DNA of 13,818 nucleotides from CAZJYI01 sp964550025 (GTDB taxonomy: Bacteria; Verrucomicrobiota; Kiritimatiellia; UBA8416; CAYOBW01): NCBI GenBank assembly GCA_964550025.1, contig CAZJYI010000229.1:1-13818 (forward strand). Reading direction: 5' to 3'. Position 1 is the stretch's first letter; the number at the start of each line of letters is the position of its first letter. The position numbers and the translations under genes were made by a program. Below, in pieces: positions 1-12,400 of the stretch. The notes under the pieces were generated by a model. That model was not told where the DNA came from and did no database searches. It saw only the letters and a program-made list of their open reading frames with translations.

Positions 1-1
1 C

Positions 2-420
2 GGCGACGGCAATGGCGTCGTGAACATGGGGCCGTGGCGGGCCACGCAGAGGAACAACTGGGGGGGGAATACCACCTACATCTATACCGGCGAGATGTAC
101 TTCGACGGGACCGACCATTTCTTCATTGAGAGCATCGACGACAGGACCTGGCTGAAGATTGACGGGGACGTCGTCATCAATGACGGTAGCTGGAACAATG
201 TCGCCAATTCGGGCCTGATTTCCAAGGGCGCCGGCTGGTACGGTTTCGAATTGCGCATGAGCAACGGCGGCGGCGGGTCCGGTTGGGTGCACAGGAATCC
301 CGGGTTCCAGTATCACAACGGGGGCGGGACTTCGGATGCCGACGTCGACAACGATTACCCCGAAGATCCCGGCGACAAGAGCCTCTTCCGGTACAGCACC
401 ACCGGCGGCGGTCCTGAGCC
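2..420 (+). other. PA14-like domain, N-terminally cut by the window edge (fragment residues 1-139)
   Basis: The segment YTGEMYFDGTDHFFIESIDD, followed by WLKIDG and VVIND, has the PA14 layout: a strand ending in an Asp-Asp pair, then a W/L-x-I-D-G strand carrying the small 'idg' hairpin. In the PA14/GLEYA family the DD pair binds calcium near the ligand site (family knowledge). A glycine-rich segment and an acidic linker (SDADVDNDYPEDPGD) lead into the first FN3-like couplet. It is more divergent from the other three PA14-like copies in this protein than two of those are from each other. It is probably a carbohydrate- or surface-binding module. Confidence 0.7.
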
Positions 421-3400
421 CATGGCCAGCATCGTCAATCAGCCGGTCTCGCCTGACCTCACGGGCATATCGGCGACGTTCAACGCGGATTACGAGGGGG
501 TGGACAGCTACTTCGACGTGTACGTGTACTGGGGCACGAGCGACGGCGGGACCTCGACCGGCGCATGGGACCACTCGGCCTACGTGGATTCCTACACGGA
601 TATCCCGTCGATCTCCCCGAGCCATTACACCGACACCCTTTCCTCGGACACGGTGTACTACTACGCGTTCTGTGCTCAGAACGCGGCCACGAACATGTGG
701 GCCCAGCCCAGCATGATGTTCAAGACGGCGGGGCCGCCCATGATCGACAACGGCATCGGCGCCACGCCTTATGCCGGCTACGCCACGCTCAACGGCGAGC
801 TGCTGGACGGCGGCCTGGCGGACGTTTCCGTTTGCTACGGGCTGACCGACGGTGGCACCGATCCCACGGCCTGGGAGCATACCAACACGCTGCAGGTTGT
901 CGGCAACGTTGCGTTCTACACGAACGCCTACAACCTGATCTACGGCCGGCGCTACTACTACCGTTGCTATGCCACCAATGACTTCGGCCACGACTGGGCC
1001 GACACCACCGCCAATTTCGTGACGGAGTATCCGAGCGACCTGCTGGTCACCGGCGGGCTCGAGCTGTGGCTGAAGGCGGACGAGGGCCTGTTGATCGACG
1101 GCAGCACGGTGACGAACTGGCTGGACCAGTCCGGTAACGGGCGCAATGCCGACCAGCGCACCGGGTCGCCGCAGTATGCAGCCGCGCAGGTCAACGGCTT
1201 GCCCGCGGTCAAGTTCCACGGCGGCAACAACTACCTCAACATCAACCATGCCATCGTTCCCAGGCAGGAGTACATCGTCTTCAAGTCGGGACGGTATGCA
1301 TACGATCCAGGCAACCCGAACTATTGGGGCCCCGACTGGGGTGGGCCTTTCGGGCAGCAAAACGACAGCGGCTGGATGTGCCAGCAGAATACAAGGGACC
1401 TGTGGGACGACGGGAACCGCATCCCGGATGCGATGTCGCAGAACGGTACGGAGATTCTCAGAACCAACCCCGACGGGTACCCGTATGGGTTGCCCAACGT
1501 GGCCGACTACATGGTGCTCAAGGTGAATCCAAGGAACTACGGGAGCGCGAACGCCCGCGTCGGCCGCCCGAACAACAGCTGGGGGAACAGCTACATGGAC
1601 GTGGCCGAGGTCGTTGTGTACGACAACATCCTGCCGGACGCGGACGAGGACAAGGTCGGCGGGTACCTGGCCTGGAAGTACGGCATCACATCGTCCTACC
1701 CCGACTTTGCGACCAACCTGGACCGTCCCATTCTCCTGCTGAACACCAACGCCAGCAACATTGTTTCGGACCAGGCCCGGTTGAACGGCACGCTCAACGC
1801 CGACCTGGCGGCCTACGACGTGTGGGTGTATTGGAGCACGAACGACTACACCACCAACAAGGCCTCGTGGCTGGCGAACGGCGACAGCCAGTACATCGGG
1901 GCGTACACGAATGCGACCCGCGTCAGCCTGAGCCACCTGGCCACGGGGTTGTCGCCGTCGGAAACGTACTACTACGCTTTCTATGCGAGCAACATCCTGC
2001 ACGAGATGTGGGCCCAGCCGTCGATGGCCTTCGGATCGTTCGGTCCGCCGACGGTCGACAACGCCGGCGGCGCCACGGATGCCGTGCCGGGCGGGGCCAC
2101 GCTCAACGGCGAGCTCCTGACCGGCGGCACGGCCGGCGCGACCATATGCTGGGGGTACGTCAACGCGGGCACCAACGGCGTTCCCGCGGATTGGCAGCAC
2201 ACCGAGTCCGTGGGCACCGTCGCCGCCCTCGACCCGTTCTCGGCCGATGTCTCCGGGACCTTGTACGGCCTGACCTACTACTACACCTGCTTCGTGACCA
2301 ACAGTGCCGGCGGGAGCTGGAGCCCGGTCACCACCTTCACGACGCTCGCCCCGCTGGAGTTGCTTGTCACTGACGGGCTGCAGATGCACCTGGACGCGGG
2401 AGTGGGGACCACGGTCGACGGCAACGGGGTGGTGATGTGGCAGGACCAGTCCGGCAACGGGCGCACGGCGACACGGGTGGAGGGGACATTGGAGCTCGTG
2501 GACGACCAGGCCAACGGTCGGCCCGCAGTCAAGTTCGTCGACAACTCGCGCGCGACGATTGCACTCAACCAGTATTCCAAGACGCAGTTCATCGTTACCA
2601 AGATGATCGATGCGGGTGACTGGGGCGCATGGATGGGCAGCCAGCCGCGTTCGGGCTACATGTGGAACCGTAACGGCAGCGCCTGGGGCTCCAACTATCC
2701 CGACTCGGCTTCCAGGAACGGCACGGCTTTGACGCCGACCGCTTTCAGCATCGGCAACGGCCGGTTCAGCGATTTCATGGTCTTAAAGATCGTGGGCAAC
2801 GACGCTGATACGAGCCAGAGACTCTACGAGCTTGGCCGCGCGGAGTACAACGGCGGCTGGGACCGGCTGCAGAACTACATGGCCGAGATTCTTTCCTACG
2901 ACGTCGAGCTGTCGGCGGAGGACGAGGAAAAGGTTGGCGCCTACCTGGCGGCGAAATACGGCATCACCACGTCTTACCCGGCCCTGCCGTATCCCTACAT
3001 CGAGAACACCGGGATCACGGATCTCTGGCCGAATGAGGCGAAGCTCAACGGAACGCTCTACGCCGAGGACTCGGTCTACGATGTATGGGTCTATTGGAGC
3101 ACCGATGACGGTGGGACGAGCAAGGCGGCCTGGCTGGTGAATGGCGACGTTGAGTACGTGGGTGCGTTCACCAATTTGGCCAGTACGAGTCTGGTGCAGA
3201 GGATCACCGGTCTACCCCCGTTGACCACGCACTACTACAACTACTACGCCAGCAACGTTGCGGCGGAGATCTGGGGCGATTCGACCATGTTCGGGTCGGC
3301 CGGACCGCCCGAGGTCGAAAACCGTGGGGCGACCGACATCGAGGTGGGTACGGCCGCGTTGCGCGGCGAATTGACCGTTGGCGGCCGGGCCGAGATCTAC

Positions 3401-6400
3401 ATCTGCTGGGGGCCGACCGACAGGGGCACCAGCACGGGCGCGTGGGAGCACGTGGAGGTTCTCGGTACAAAGGACTCCGGTATCGAGTTCACCAACACGG
3501 TCACCGACGCCTTCTACGGCATCACCTACTACTATCGCTGCTACGCCACCAACTCCCTGGGCAGCGACTGGGCCGATTCGGCCGACACCTTCTCGACCGC
3601 GCCTGGCACCGTACCGGTCTATGACGGCAGCAGCGGGTATCTGATCCACAGGGGCTACCACGTCAACAACGACAACTGGCTGTATCTTCACAACAATGGC
3701 GGGGTGATGGATACGAACACGTATGTGCCGAACGGCACGACAACCCTGACCGCCGGTCCGGGCAACCGAGGCCTGGATTTCAACGGCGACACCGACTTCA
3801 TCAACACCGGCGTGATCGGCCAGAACGACAACTACATGAACTTCTTCTTCGGCTACTTCACTCCGCCGGAGACGGGGACTTACGGGTTCCGGTTGTGGGA
3901 GCGTGACGATCCCTGCGGCATATGGATCGACCTTGACCGCGACGGCGTGTTCGAATCCAACCCGGCCGGTTTGGGCCAGAATCGTGGCGAGCAGCTCGCC
4001 TGGAACGATCGCAGGGTTTCTCACTCCGTGAGCCTTGAGGGGAACCAGGTCTACATGTTTGCGGCAACGCATCGTGAAGGGACCGGCGGTTCTCAGATCG
4101 ACGCCCAATTCGAGACCCCGTCGCTGAGCTGGCGAACCATCAAGCCCACCACCGACGCGACGCAGGATGGGATGTGGCGATACTGGTTGCGGGATGTCTC
4201 GGCCTACAGCATCACCAACAACCTGCCCAGCAATCTTGCTCCGGGGGAGGCGCAGCTGAACGGGGCCCTGAATGCTCCGGGCGCGGTGTTCGATGTGTGG
4301 GTGTACTGGAGCACCAGCGACTACACCACCAACGCCGCGGACTGGCTGTTGAACGGTTCCGGCGTCCTCGTCGGTAGATACACGAATGCCGTCACCGGCG
4401 TCAGCTATGCGGCGGGGAGTCTGACCGACGACCAGATCTACTACTACGCCTTCCACGGCACCAACGAGTCGGAGGAGATCTGGGCGCAGCCGTCGATGAG
4501 CTTCAACACGATGGGGGCGCCGACGGTGGACAACGATGGCGGGGCCACGGACCTCGGCATTGGCACGGCCACGCTGCGGGGCGAGCTCACCGCCGGCGGC
4601 GCTGCCGACATCTTCGTCTGCTGGGGGCAGAGCGACGGCGGCACCAGCACGGGGGCGTGGGAGAACGTGGTGCCCCTGGGGCAGTCGATCGAGTTGCAGA
4701 CGTTCTCCACCGGCGTCACCGGGACCTACTACGGTGTGACCTACTACTACCGCTGCCTCGCCACCAACTTCTACGGCGTAGACTGGTCGGACACGGCCGC
4801 TACCTTCCTGACGCTGAAGCCGCGGAAGACGGTGCCCGACCTGACGGTCACCTCCGGTCTCGACCTGTGGCTGGACGGGAGCGACATGGACGGTGCGGGC
4901 GACGGCGTGACGGGCGACCCGGCGGTCGGTGTGAATATCTCGAGCTGGACGGACAAGTCCGGGCAGGCGCCCGCCCGCAATGCCACCGATCTCCAGAGTG
5001 ACCCCGCCATGGCCAACGGTCCCAATGGTACCCGTGTGGTGAGTTTTGACAACGGGGACAGGATCGCGACCACCCATGCTTTCCAGAATCCCGCTTACAG
5101 CATCTTCGGCGTGTCGCGCTATGCCGGCGCCAGCCGCTTGCGGGTCATCAGCTCGAGAAACAACAACTGGCTCTTCGGGCACCACGGGAACATGGACGAG
5201 AGATGGTACGCGAACGGGTGGATCCACGATACCGGCGACAACAATACCAACTGGCATGTCTACGCGGGCCACATCAACAGCGACGCCGATCCCAAGGCCT
5301 GGTTCTGGAAGGACGGCACGCTGCTGACATCCAACGACAACGGCTCCGGCAACGGCAACCACATGCCACAGCAACTGCAGCTCAACGGTTACAACGGCAA
5401 CAGCGAGTTGTCCGATAGCGAGATCGCCGAGGTCATCATCTACAACCGGGTGTTGAACGGCACCGAGCTGGACCAGGTCGGCGGCTACCTGGAGGCGAAA
5501 TACGACCTGGGCACGGCCTACACGCCCTTCTACCCGCCGGTTGATATGAGCATTACCAACGCTCCGCCCTCTGATAGGGGGATCAACTCCGTGACGCTCA
5601 ATGCAACGATGAACGCCACGGGTTCTGTGTTCGAGGTCTGGGCTTTCTGGGGCGCCGTGGACCAGACCACCAATCCGGGGCTGTGGGACCAGAGCGCCTA
5701 CGTGGGCACCTACACCAATGCGGTTGGGGTTGACATTGCTCACGCGATCGGCGGGCTGGGCGCACTTGATACGCCTCACTACGCCTTCCGGATGAGCAAC
5801 GCGCAGGAGATAGTATGGGCCCAGCCTTCCGAGCAGGTCACGGCAATCGCCAGCCCGCAAGTGACAAATAGAGCGCCGACCGCGGCGGTCGGCAGTGCGA
5901 CGCTGTCCGGCGAGCTGACCGCGGGCAGCGTGGCGCACATCCATATCTACTGGGGCAGGTCCGACGGCGGCACGACCAAGGGGAACTGGGACCATTACGA
6001 GCTGCTGAGCGATACGCCGCAGGGGACGTTCTCCGACACCGTGGCGGCCGGCTATGGTGTGACCTACTACTACCGCTGCTATGCCACCAACGCCGCGGGC
6101 GAGGGTTGGGCGAACGCCACCACCAACTTCACGACGACCGATCCTACGTCCGACATCGACCCCCGCATGCTGGCGTACTGGGACTTCAACTCCAAGAACG
6201 GGCTGACGGTCGAGGACCGCACGCGCAACGGGCGCGACGGCACCTTGGAGATCGGCGCCGATATTACGTCCGGCAGCCAGGGCCTCAGTGGCGAAGCGCT
6301 GAACGCCAATGCCGATGACAACACCGCCACCAAGGGTCACATGTCGACGCCCCACGCCGACTTCGTCGGCGACTTCCGCCAGACCTTCACCTGGTGCGCC

Positions 6401-9400
6401 TACGTCAAGACCTCGAGTCCGAACGAGGGCGGTATCATGCTCTGGTCGCCGGGCGTCGGCGTGAACTGGAACCAGGGCTCCAAGGGCCTGTTTGTCCGGG
6501 ATCGCGGCGGTCAAGCCGAAGTGGAGTGGGACACCGGCTGGATCGGCAATCCGCGCACGGGCAGCTACATTGATGACAACGACTGGCACCAGGTGGTCTG
6601 CACCTACACGCCCGTGGGCGACTTGTTTACGATCTACGTTGACGGCGTGCCCGGCTGGGGACCGGCGGGACATGGCGTGGACAACCACGCAGAGCAGGGC
6701 AACCAGTTCTTCCACGTGGGGTACGGATGTCAGAACTTCATAAACAATGAATTCTCGGGGCTGATCGACGACGTGGCCCTCTTCAACGACGTTCTGTCCG
6801 GCGCCGACCTGACGCAACTGTTCAACCAGGGACCGAATTCGTTCATCCCGCCCGATCCGGTCATCACCAACAACGCGGTGACCGGCGTGTCGACGAATCT
6901 CGCCACCATGAACGGTACGCTGGCGGCCACGGGCTGGGTGTTCGACGTGTGGGCATACTGGAACACGAGCGACGGCGGCACGAATGCAGCGAATTGGACC
7001 AACAGCGCGCACGTGGGATGGGTTACCAATTACGAGGGTGCGCTGAGCTACGAAATCACGGGGCTGACCGAGCTTACCGACTACTACTGCACATTCCGGG
7101 CCACGAACGAGGTGGCCGACCTGTGGGCGGAGCCCAGCAGGGCGTTTGGAACGCTGGGTGCAATCTCCGTCGGGAACCTGGCGGCGAGCTCGATCACGCC
7201 GACGTCGGCCGTGCTGCGGGCGCAGCTTCTGTCGGGCGGCGCGGGTGACGCGGTTATCTACTGGGGCACGGTCGACCGCGGCCCGACGCACTTGGGTTGG
7301 GACGATTCGGAGAGCTTCCCCGGCGTGGTCATGGATCCGTTCGAGACCAACGTGACGGTGCAGGCCGGCGGCACGTATTACTATCGCACCTATGCCAGCA
7401 ATGAGATCAACGATGCCTGGTCCGCCACGGCCGAGAGTTTCACCGTCCCGCAGGCGGCGGTGACGTTGAGCGTGTCTGCCGGCGATTTCGATCCGACGAC
7501 GTTGTCCGGTTGTGCCGCCTGGTTCGACGCCGGGGTCGGCGTCTCCACGAACGGGAGCGGCACCGTGATGACCTGGAACGACCTTTCCGGGAACGGGCGC
7601 CATGCGACCCTGGCCGCCGGCGATCCCGAATTGGTGTCCAACCAGGTCAACGGCAGACCGGCGGTCCAGTTCCGCAGCGGCGAGCAGGGGAGTGGCGGTG
7701 ATGAGTACCTGAACGTGTCGGGCCTCCTGTTCGCCAGGGAAATCTACATGGTATGGCGCAGCCCGAGCGCGGCTTTCTCGGACTACGGCGGCATCTTCGG
7801 GCAGATGAGCGGGCGTCCGTCCAGCTTCCTGGTCGAGCGCAACAACACGACGCTCCACCAAAACCAATACCCGCAGTCCGTGACGAAGGACGGCACTGTT
7901 CTGGGCCGTCCGTTCGATATGTCGCCGGTGACCGACTACATGGTTCTGCGGGTCGTCGTCAATACCGGCGACACGGCCCCGCAGCTTTACCAGATCGGTC
8001 GCTGCGACGGTTATAGCTTCGACATGGACCTGGCGGAGGTCATTGCGTTCGAAGACATGCTCACGTGGGACGAGGAATGCCGGATTGGCGGCTACCTGGC
8101 CGGTAAGTACGGGATCGGCACGTCCTATCCGCTCTGGCTGGAAGAAGCCGGCGGGCAGGCCTCGGTGACGGCCACGCTGAACGTGCCGGCGGCTTCCAAC
8201 GTGACGGTGAACTTCGCGTTTGCAGGCAAGACGCCCAACGCGCTTCTCGCGCAGGGGTATGACTACGTCAACGATGCCTTGCTGAACCTGGACGGAAATG
8301 GCGGCCTGCTGGCCACGCTGGCGGACGGCAGGACGGTCCTGACATCGGGGCCTGACGGTCTCGGTTTCCAGCTTGACAATGGGCCGGGCAACAACGCGCA
8401 GGTGTTCTGGAACCATGCCGGGATCTCCGTGTCGGACAACTTCATGTGTCTGTGGCACGGCTACCTCAACGTAACCAACCCCGGTATCCACGGCTTCCGG
8501 GTCCAGTACGAAGACGACATCGGCGAAGTGTGGTTGGACCTCGACCAGGACGGGGTGTTCGAGAGCGCCAACAGCGAGAAGATCATTGCCGACGGCAATC
8601 ACGGCCAGGTGAACCAGACGCTGTTCGGCGGTCTATACCGGTTCGCGGTTGTGCACAGAGAGGGCGGCGGCGGCCAGAGCATCGCGGTGGACATCGCGAC
8701 GCCCTCGTTATCGCTGCGACGGATCAACCCCGCCGATCCGGCGCAGGACGGCCTCTGGTTGACCATCACCAACACGGCCGCTCATCCCGCCGACTTCACG
8801 GGCAGCGCCAGCGTGGTGATTCCGGCCGGCAGCCTGTCCACGAGCATGGTGGTGACGGTGGTTGACGACATGGCGCAGGAAGAAGACGAAGGATTTGCCG
8901 TCAGCATCGGGTCGGTCGTCAACGCGACGAGCGGCGTGCCGGCGAGTGTGGGGGGAACGATCACCAGTCAGGATCCCAAGGTGACGACCGGGGTCGGCTT
9001 CACGGGTGTCAGCGTGCCGGATGCCACGCTCAATGGCGTGCTAACCATGGGCGACGGCGCCGAGGTGACGATCTACTGGGGGTCCAGCGACGGTGGGACA
9101 ACCCAGGCGAACTGGGCGGCGACCTGCGTGGTGGGCGTTGTGAGCGAGGACGCGGCCTTCTCAACGAACATTACCGGCCTGGGCGGCGGGGGTACGTACT
9201 ACTACCGCTGCTACGCGACCAACGCCAGCAACCTGGCGGAAGACTGGTCCGACGTGGCGAGCGTCTCGACGCCGCCGGCTGACGTCAGCGTCGACGACGT
9301 GGTGGTGACCGAGGGCAACGCCGGTACGGTCGACGCGGTGTTTACGATCAGCCTTTCCGGTGCGAATGCGGCACCCATGTCCGTGGACTACGACACGGTG

Positions 9401-12400
9401 AACAACACGGCGACGGCCGGCAGCGACTACACGGCGGTGTCCGGCAGCGTGACCATTCCGGCGGGGCAGACCAGCACGCAGATCACGGTCACCGTGGCGG
9501 GTGACACGGTGTTCGAGCAGCCGGACGAGACCTTCTACCTGGATCTGAGCGACCCGGTCAACGGCACGATTGTAGACGGGCGGGGTGTCTGCACGATCGT
9601 GGACGAAGACGCGGGCACGCACCTGGCCGAGTGGCGCACCCGGATGAAAATCACCTTCAACGGACACGCCGGCACCCAGACGCTGACCAACTTCCCGGCG
9701 CTCGTGCGGCTGGCGGAGACCGTTCCGGGCTTCGACTACGATCAGTTCGCCTCGGCTTCCGGCCACGACATCCGGTTCGCGAACGCGGCGGAGACCAGGG
9801 TACTCAACTTCGAGGTCGAGGATTGGGATACCGGCGGCGAATCGGCCGTCTGGGTGCAGCTTCCGGAACTCCCGGTTGCCGGCACGTACATCTGGGCCTA
9901 CTGGGGCAACCCGCAGGAGGCGGCGCTGCCGAGTTACGCGGCCGACGGGTCGACGTGGGATTCGAACTACCGCGGCGTCCTGCATTTGACCGACAACGAC
10001 GCCGACTCCTCCAGCTACAACCATGCGTGCGCGAACGTGGGCACGGTGCAGGTCGGCGGCCGCATTGGAAAGGCGCAGGACTGGGAGGGGAACGACTACG
10101 TCAGCGTTCCGGATACGGCGTTCTCCACGATCAACGGCGGAGGCACGGTGACGATCTCACTGTGGCAGTACGGCGATCCCACCATTCAGCCTCAGAACGA
10201 CTTTATCTTCAGTTCGGATCCCGGCCAGGCGCTGTCCGTTCACCTTCCCTGGGGCAATCAGAACATCTACTGGGACGCTCCCATGGGAGGCGGTCGTATC
10301 AACAAGGGTGCAGGCGTCGGTGACTACAGAGCCGCGTGGAACCACTGGGTGTTCACCAAGGACACGTCTCTGGGTGACGGTCGCAGGCAGAAGATATACC
10401 TCAACGGCGCGGAATGGCATTGGGGCAACAGTGATACGCTCATTCCTACCATCGCCAACTTCAAGGTTGGCTGCAATGCGCCGGGCAACAATCTCTTCTA
10501 CGACGGGTTCATCGACGAGTTTCGCATTTCGGATGTGGCGCGTTCCACCGACTGGATCAAGGCCTGTTTCGACAACCAGAAGCTCCCCTCTACGTTCAGC
10601 ACCTTCGGGACGGTCGAGAGCAAGCCGTCGATCGATATCGTCGACGGCGCGACCAACGTGACGGCCTCCTCGGCCGACCTGACGGCCCGCCTGACGTCCA
10701 AGGGGTCGGGGAATACGACCGTGCGGCTGTACTGGGGCGACAACGACGGCGGACAGGTGGCCGGGAACTGGGACAGCAACGAGGTGTTCGGCGTGGTTTC
10801 GACCGTGCCGTCGAACTACGTCAAGAGCGTCAGCGGCCTGGCGGACAGCACGCAGTACTTCTACACCTACTCGGCCCAGAATCTGTACGGCACGACCTGG
10901 GCGCCGACGAACTTCTGGACCTACGGGCGGCCGGGAGTCAACAACGGCACGGGGGCGGACGCGGGGATCGGTTACGCCGTGCTCAACGGCAACGTGGTGT
11001 CGACGGGTGGCGCGCCGACCACGGTGTACACGTATTGGGGCGACAACGACGGAGGCGCGACTCCAGCGGCCTGGGACTACGCAATTACCAACGGTCCACA
11101 CGGGCTGGGGGCGTTCTCGGCCAGTACTCCGACCAACCTGATTTACGGAGAGCAGTACTACTACCGTACGTATGCCGTCAACACGCACGGCAGTTCCTGG
11201 GCGCCTTCCAGCACCGGTTTCACGACGCTGCCGCCGGAGGCCGTGCCGGAGGGCCAACTGACCGCGGGCGGGCACACGTTCATCGGGTACTTCGATGAGC
11301 ACGACGGGGATACCTGGCTGCTGGTCGGCCGCGGTCGCCAGGGCTGGGAGTTCGACACCGACGGCCAGGGCAGCGTGGCGACTGTTACTCAGAACGTGGG
11401 GACGACGGCGGCGTTCACGCCCGCATGTTATTCCGATACAATCGTCAACGACCTGCTGACCCAGGCCGGCCTGACCATGCCGGGCGTGGAGATGCGCCTG
11501 TCGCGTGCCAGCAGCCAGGACGGCCTCGCCGAGTTCCAGGACGTGCGTTGGCGCAATTTCAGCGGCAACGGCAATGCGTTTACCTGGAATATCGAGGACA
11601 GTCAGTACGGGGTGACCGAAGAGCGTATGAATGCGCCGACGGGAGTGGCGGGTGCGAACACGGGCTCGACATCGGGGAATACTCGCGACCACATGCCGAA
11701 TGGTCACAACGACGCCGACCGTGTCTTCACCTGGCCGTGGGGTGGCCATGGGAACCAGAGGGGCTTCAGCTACGGCAGTGCGGTCGGCAATGGGGCCAAC
11801 AACGCCACGTCCTTCCTTTGGGAAAACGGGAACGAGAACCATGCCATTCCGTACACGGAAGCATACATCGTCTATGACGAGCCGGCGGAGATCCCTCCGG
11901 TAGGCATCACAAACACAACGGCGGAGAACCTGGGCGGCGACACGGCCACTGTCCAGGGCACGCTGGATAGCTACAACTCGGTCTTTGATGTCTACGCGTA
12001 CTGGGGCGAAACGAACGGCGGGGACGAGGCGAGCGAGTGGGCCACGAACGTCTATGTCGGCAGGTATACCAATGCTGTGGGCTATGCCGTGAGCAACAAC
12101 ATCACCGGACTGACGCCCGGCACGGCCTACTACTACACGTTCCGCGCCTTGAATGCGGCGACCAACATCTGGGCCGAGCCGAGCGTGCTGTTCGAGACGC
12201 TCGGCGTGCCGACGGTCAGCAACCGGGCGCCTACGGTGCACGGCTCCACGCTGGCGACGATGAGCGGCCACCTGGCCGCGGGTGGGGAGGCGGACGTGAC
12301 GATTTACTGGGGGTTGACGGACGAGGCGACCGATGCCGGAGCCTGGGACACGGCGACAAGCGTGGGCGCGGTGTCCTCGCCGGGCACGTTCTCCACGAAC

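Larger units (their letters stand above)
7454..8974 (+). other. Calx-beta-like domain apparently interrupted twice (pieces 7454-7489, 8132-8236, 8759-8974)
   Basis: Piece 1 is AAVTLSVSAGDF. Piece 2 is LEEAGGQASVTATLNV plus VTVNFAFAGKTP. Piece 3 contains HPADFTGSASVVIPAGSLS, MVVTVVDD, EEDEGFAVSI and VVNATSG. Joined together these read as one ordinary Calx-beta-type domain: first strand, 'EAGG...VTATLN', 'VTVNFAF-G', '(A)DFT', 'V-IPAGS', 'VDD..-E--E'. A jelly-roll domain sits between pieces 1 and 2, and a PA14-like domain between pieces 2 and 3. The uninterrupted Calx-beta at 9278-9610 and the singly interrupted one at 12500-13429 support the alignment. Acidic loops (VDD, EEDE) are where Calx-beta domains bind calcium. 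The double nesting is inferred from sequence order, not from structure. Confidence 0.65.

Noticed and set aside
26..28. ATG near the left edge as a possible gene start
   Set aside because: The frame is open upstream to the window edge, no purine-rich ribosome binding site precedes it, and it falls inside a domain already under way.
1040..1708. Jelly-roll copies as glycoside hydrolases
   Set aside because: The jelly-roll fold is shared with some glycosidases, but no recognisable catalytic acid pair motif is seen in any copy; binding is the more cautious reading.
1324..2373. Open frame of 349 codons on the + strand in another frame
   Set aside because: The translation is Arg/Gly/His-rich low-complexity sequence typical of an out-of-frame reading of GC-rich DNA. 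It overlaps jelly-roll copy 1 and couplet 2 in the true frame.
3212..8602. Open frame of about 1,796 codons on the minus strand
   Set aside because: It is codon-aligned with the + strand gene (3212 is a codon start in that frame) and ends exactly where the + frame uses a CTA codon. It stays open only because TTA, CTA and TCA are rare in the GC-rich sense gene. Its translation is Val/Arg/Gly/His-rich without domains, while the + frame shows conserved modules throughout.
9161..10024. Open frame of 287 codons on the minus strand
   Set aside because: Codon-aligned shadow that closes at the sense TCA at 9161-9163; it lies opposite a well-formed Calx-beta and DUF2341 domain.
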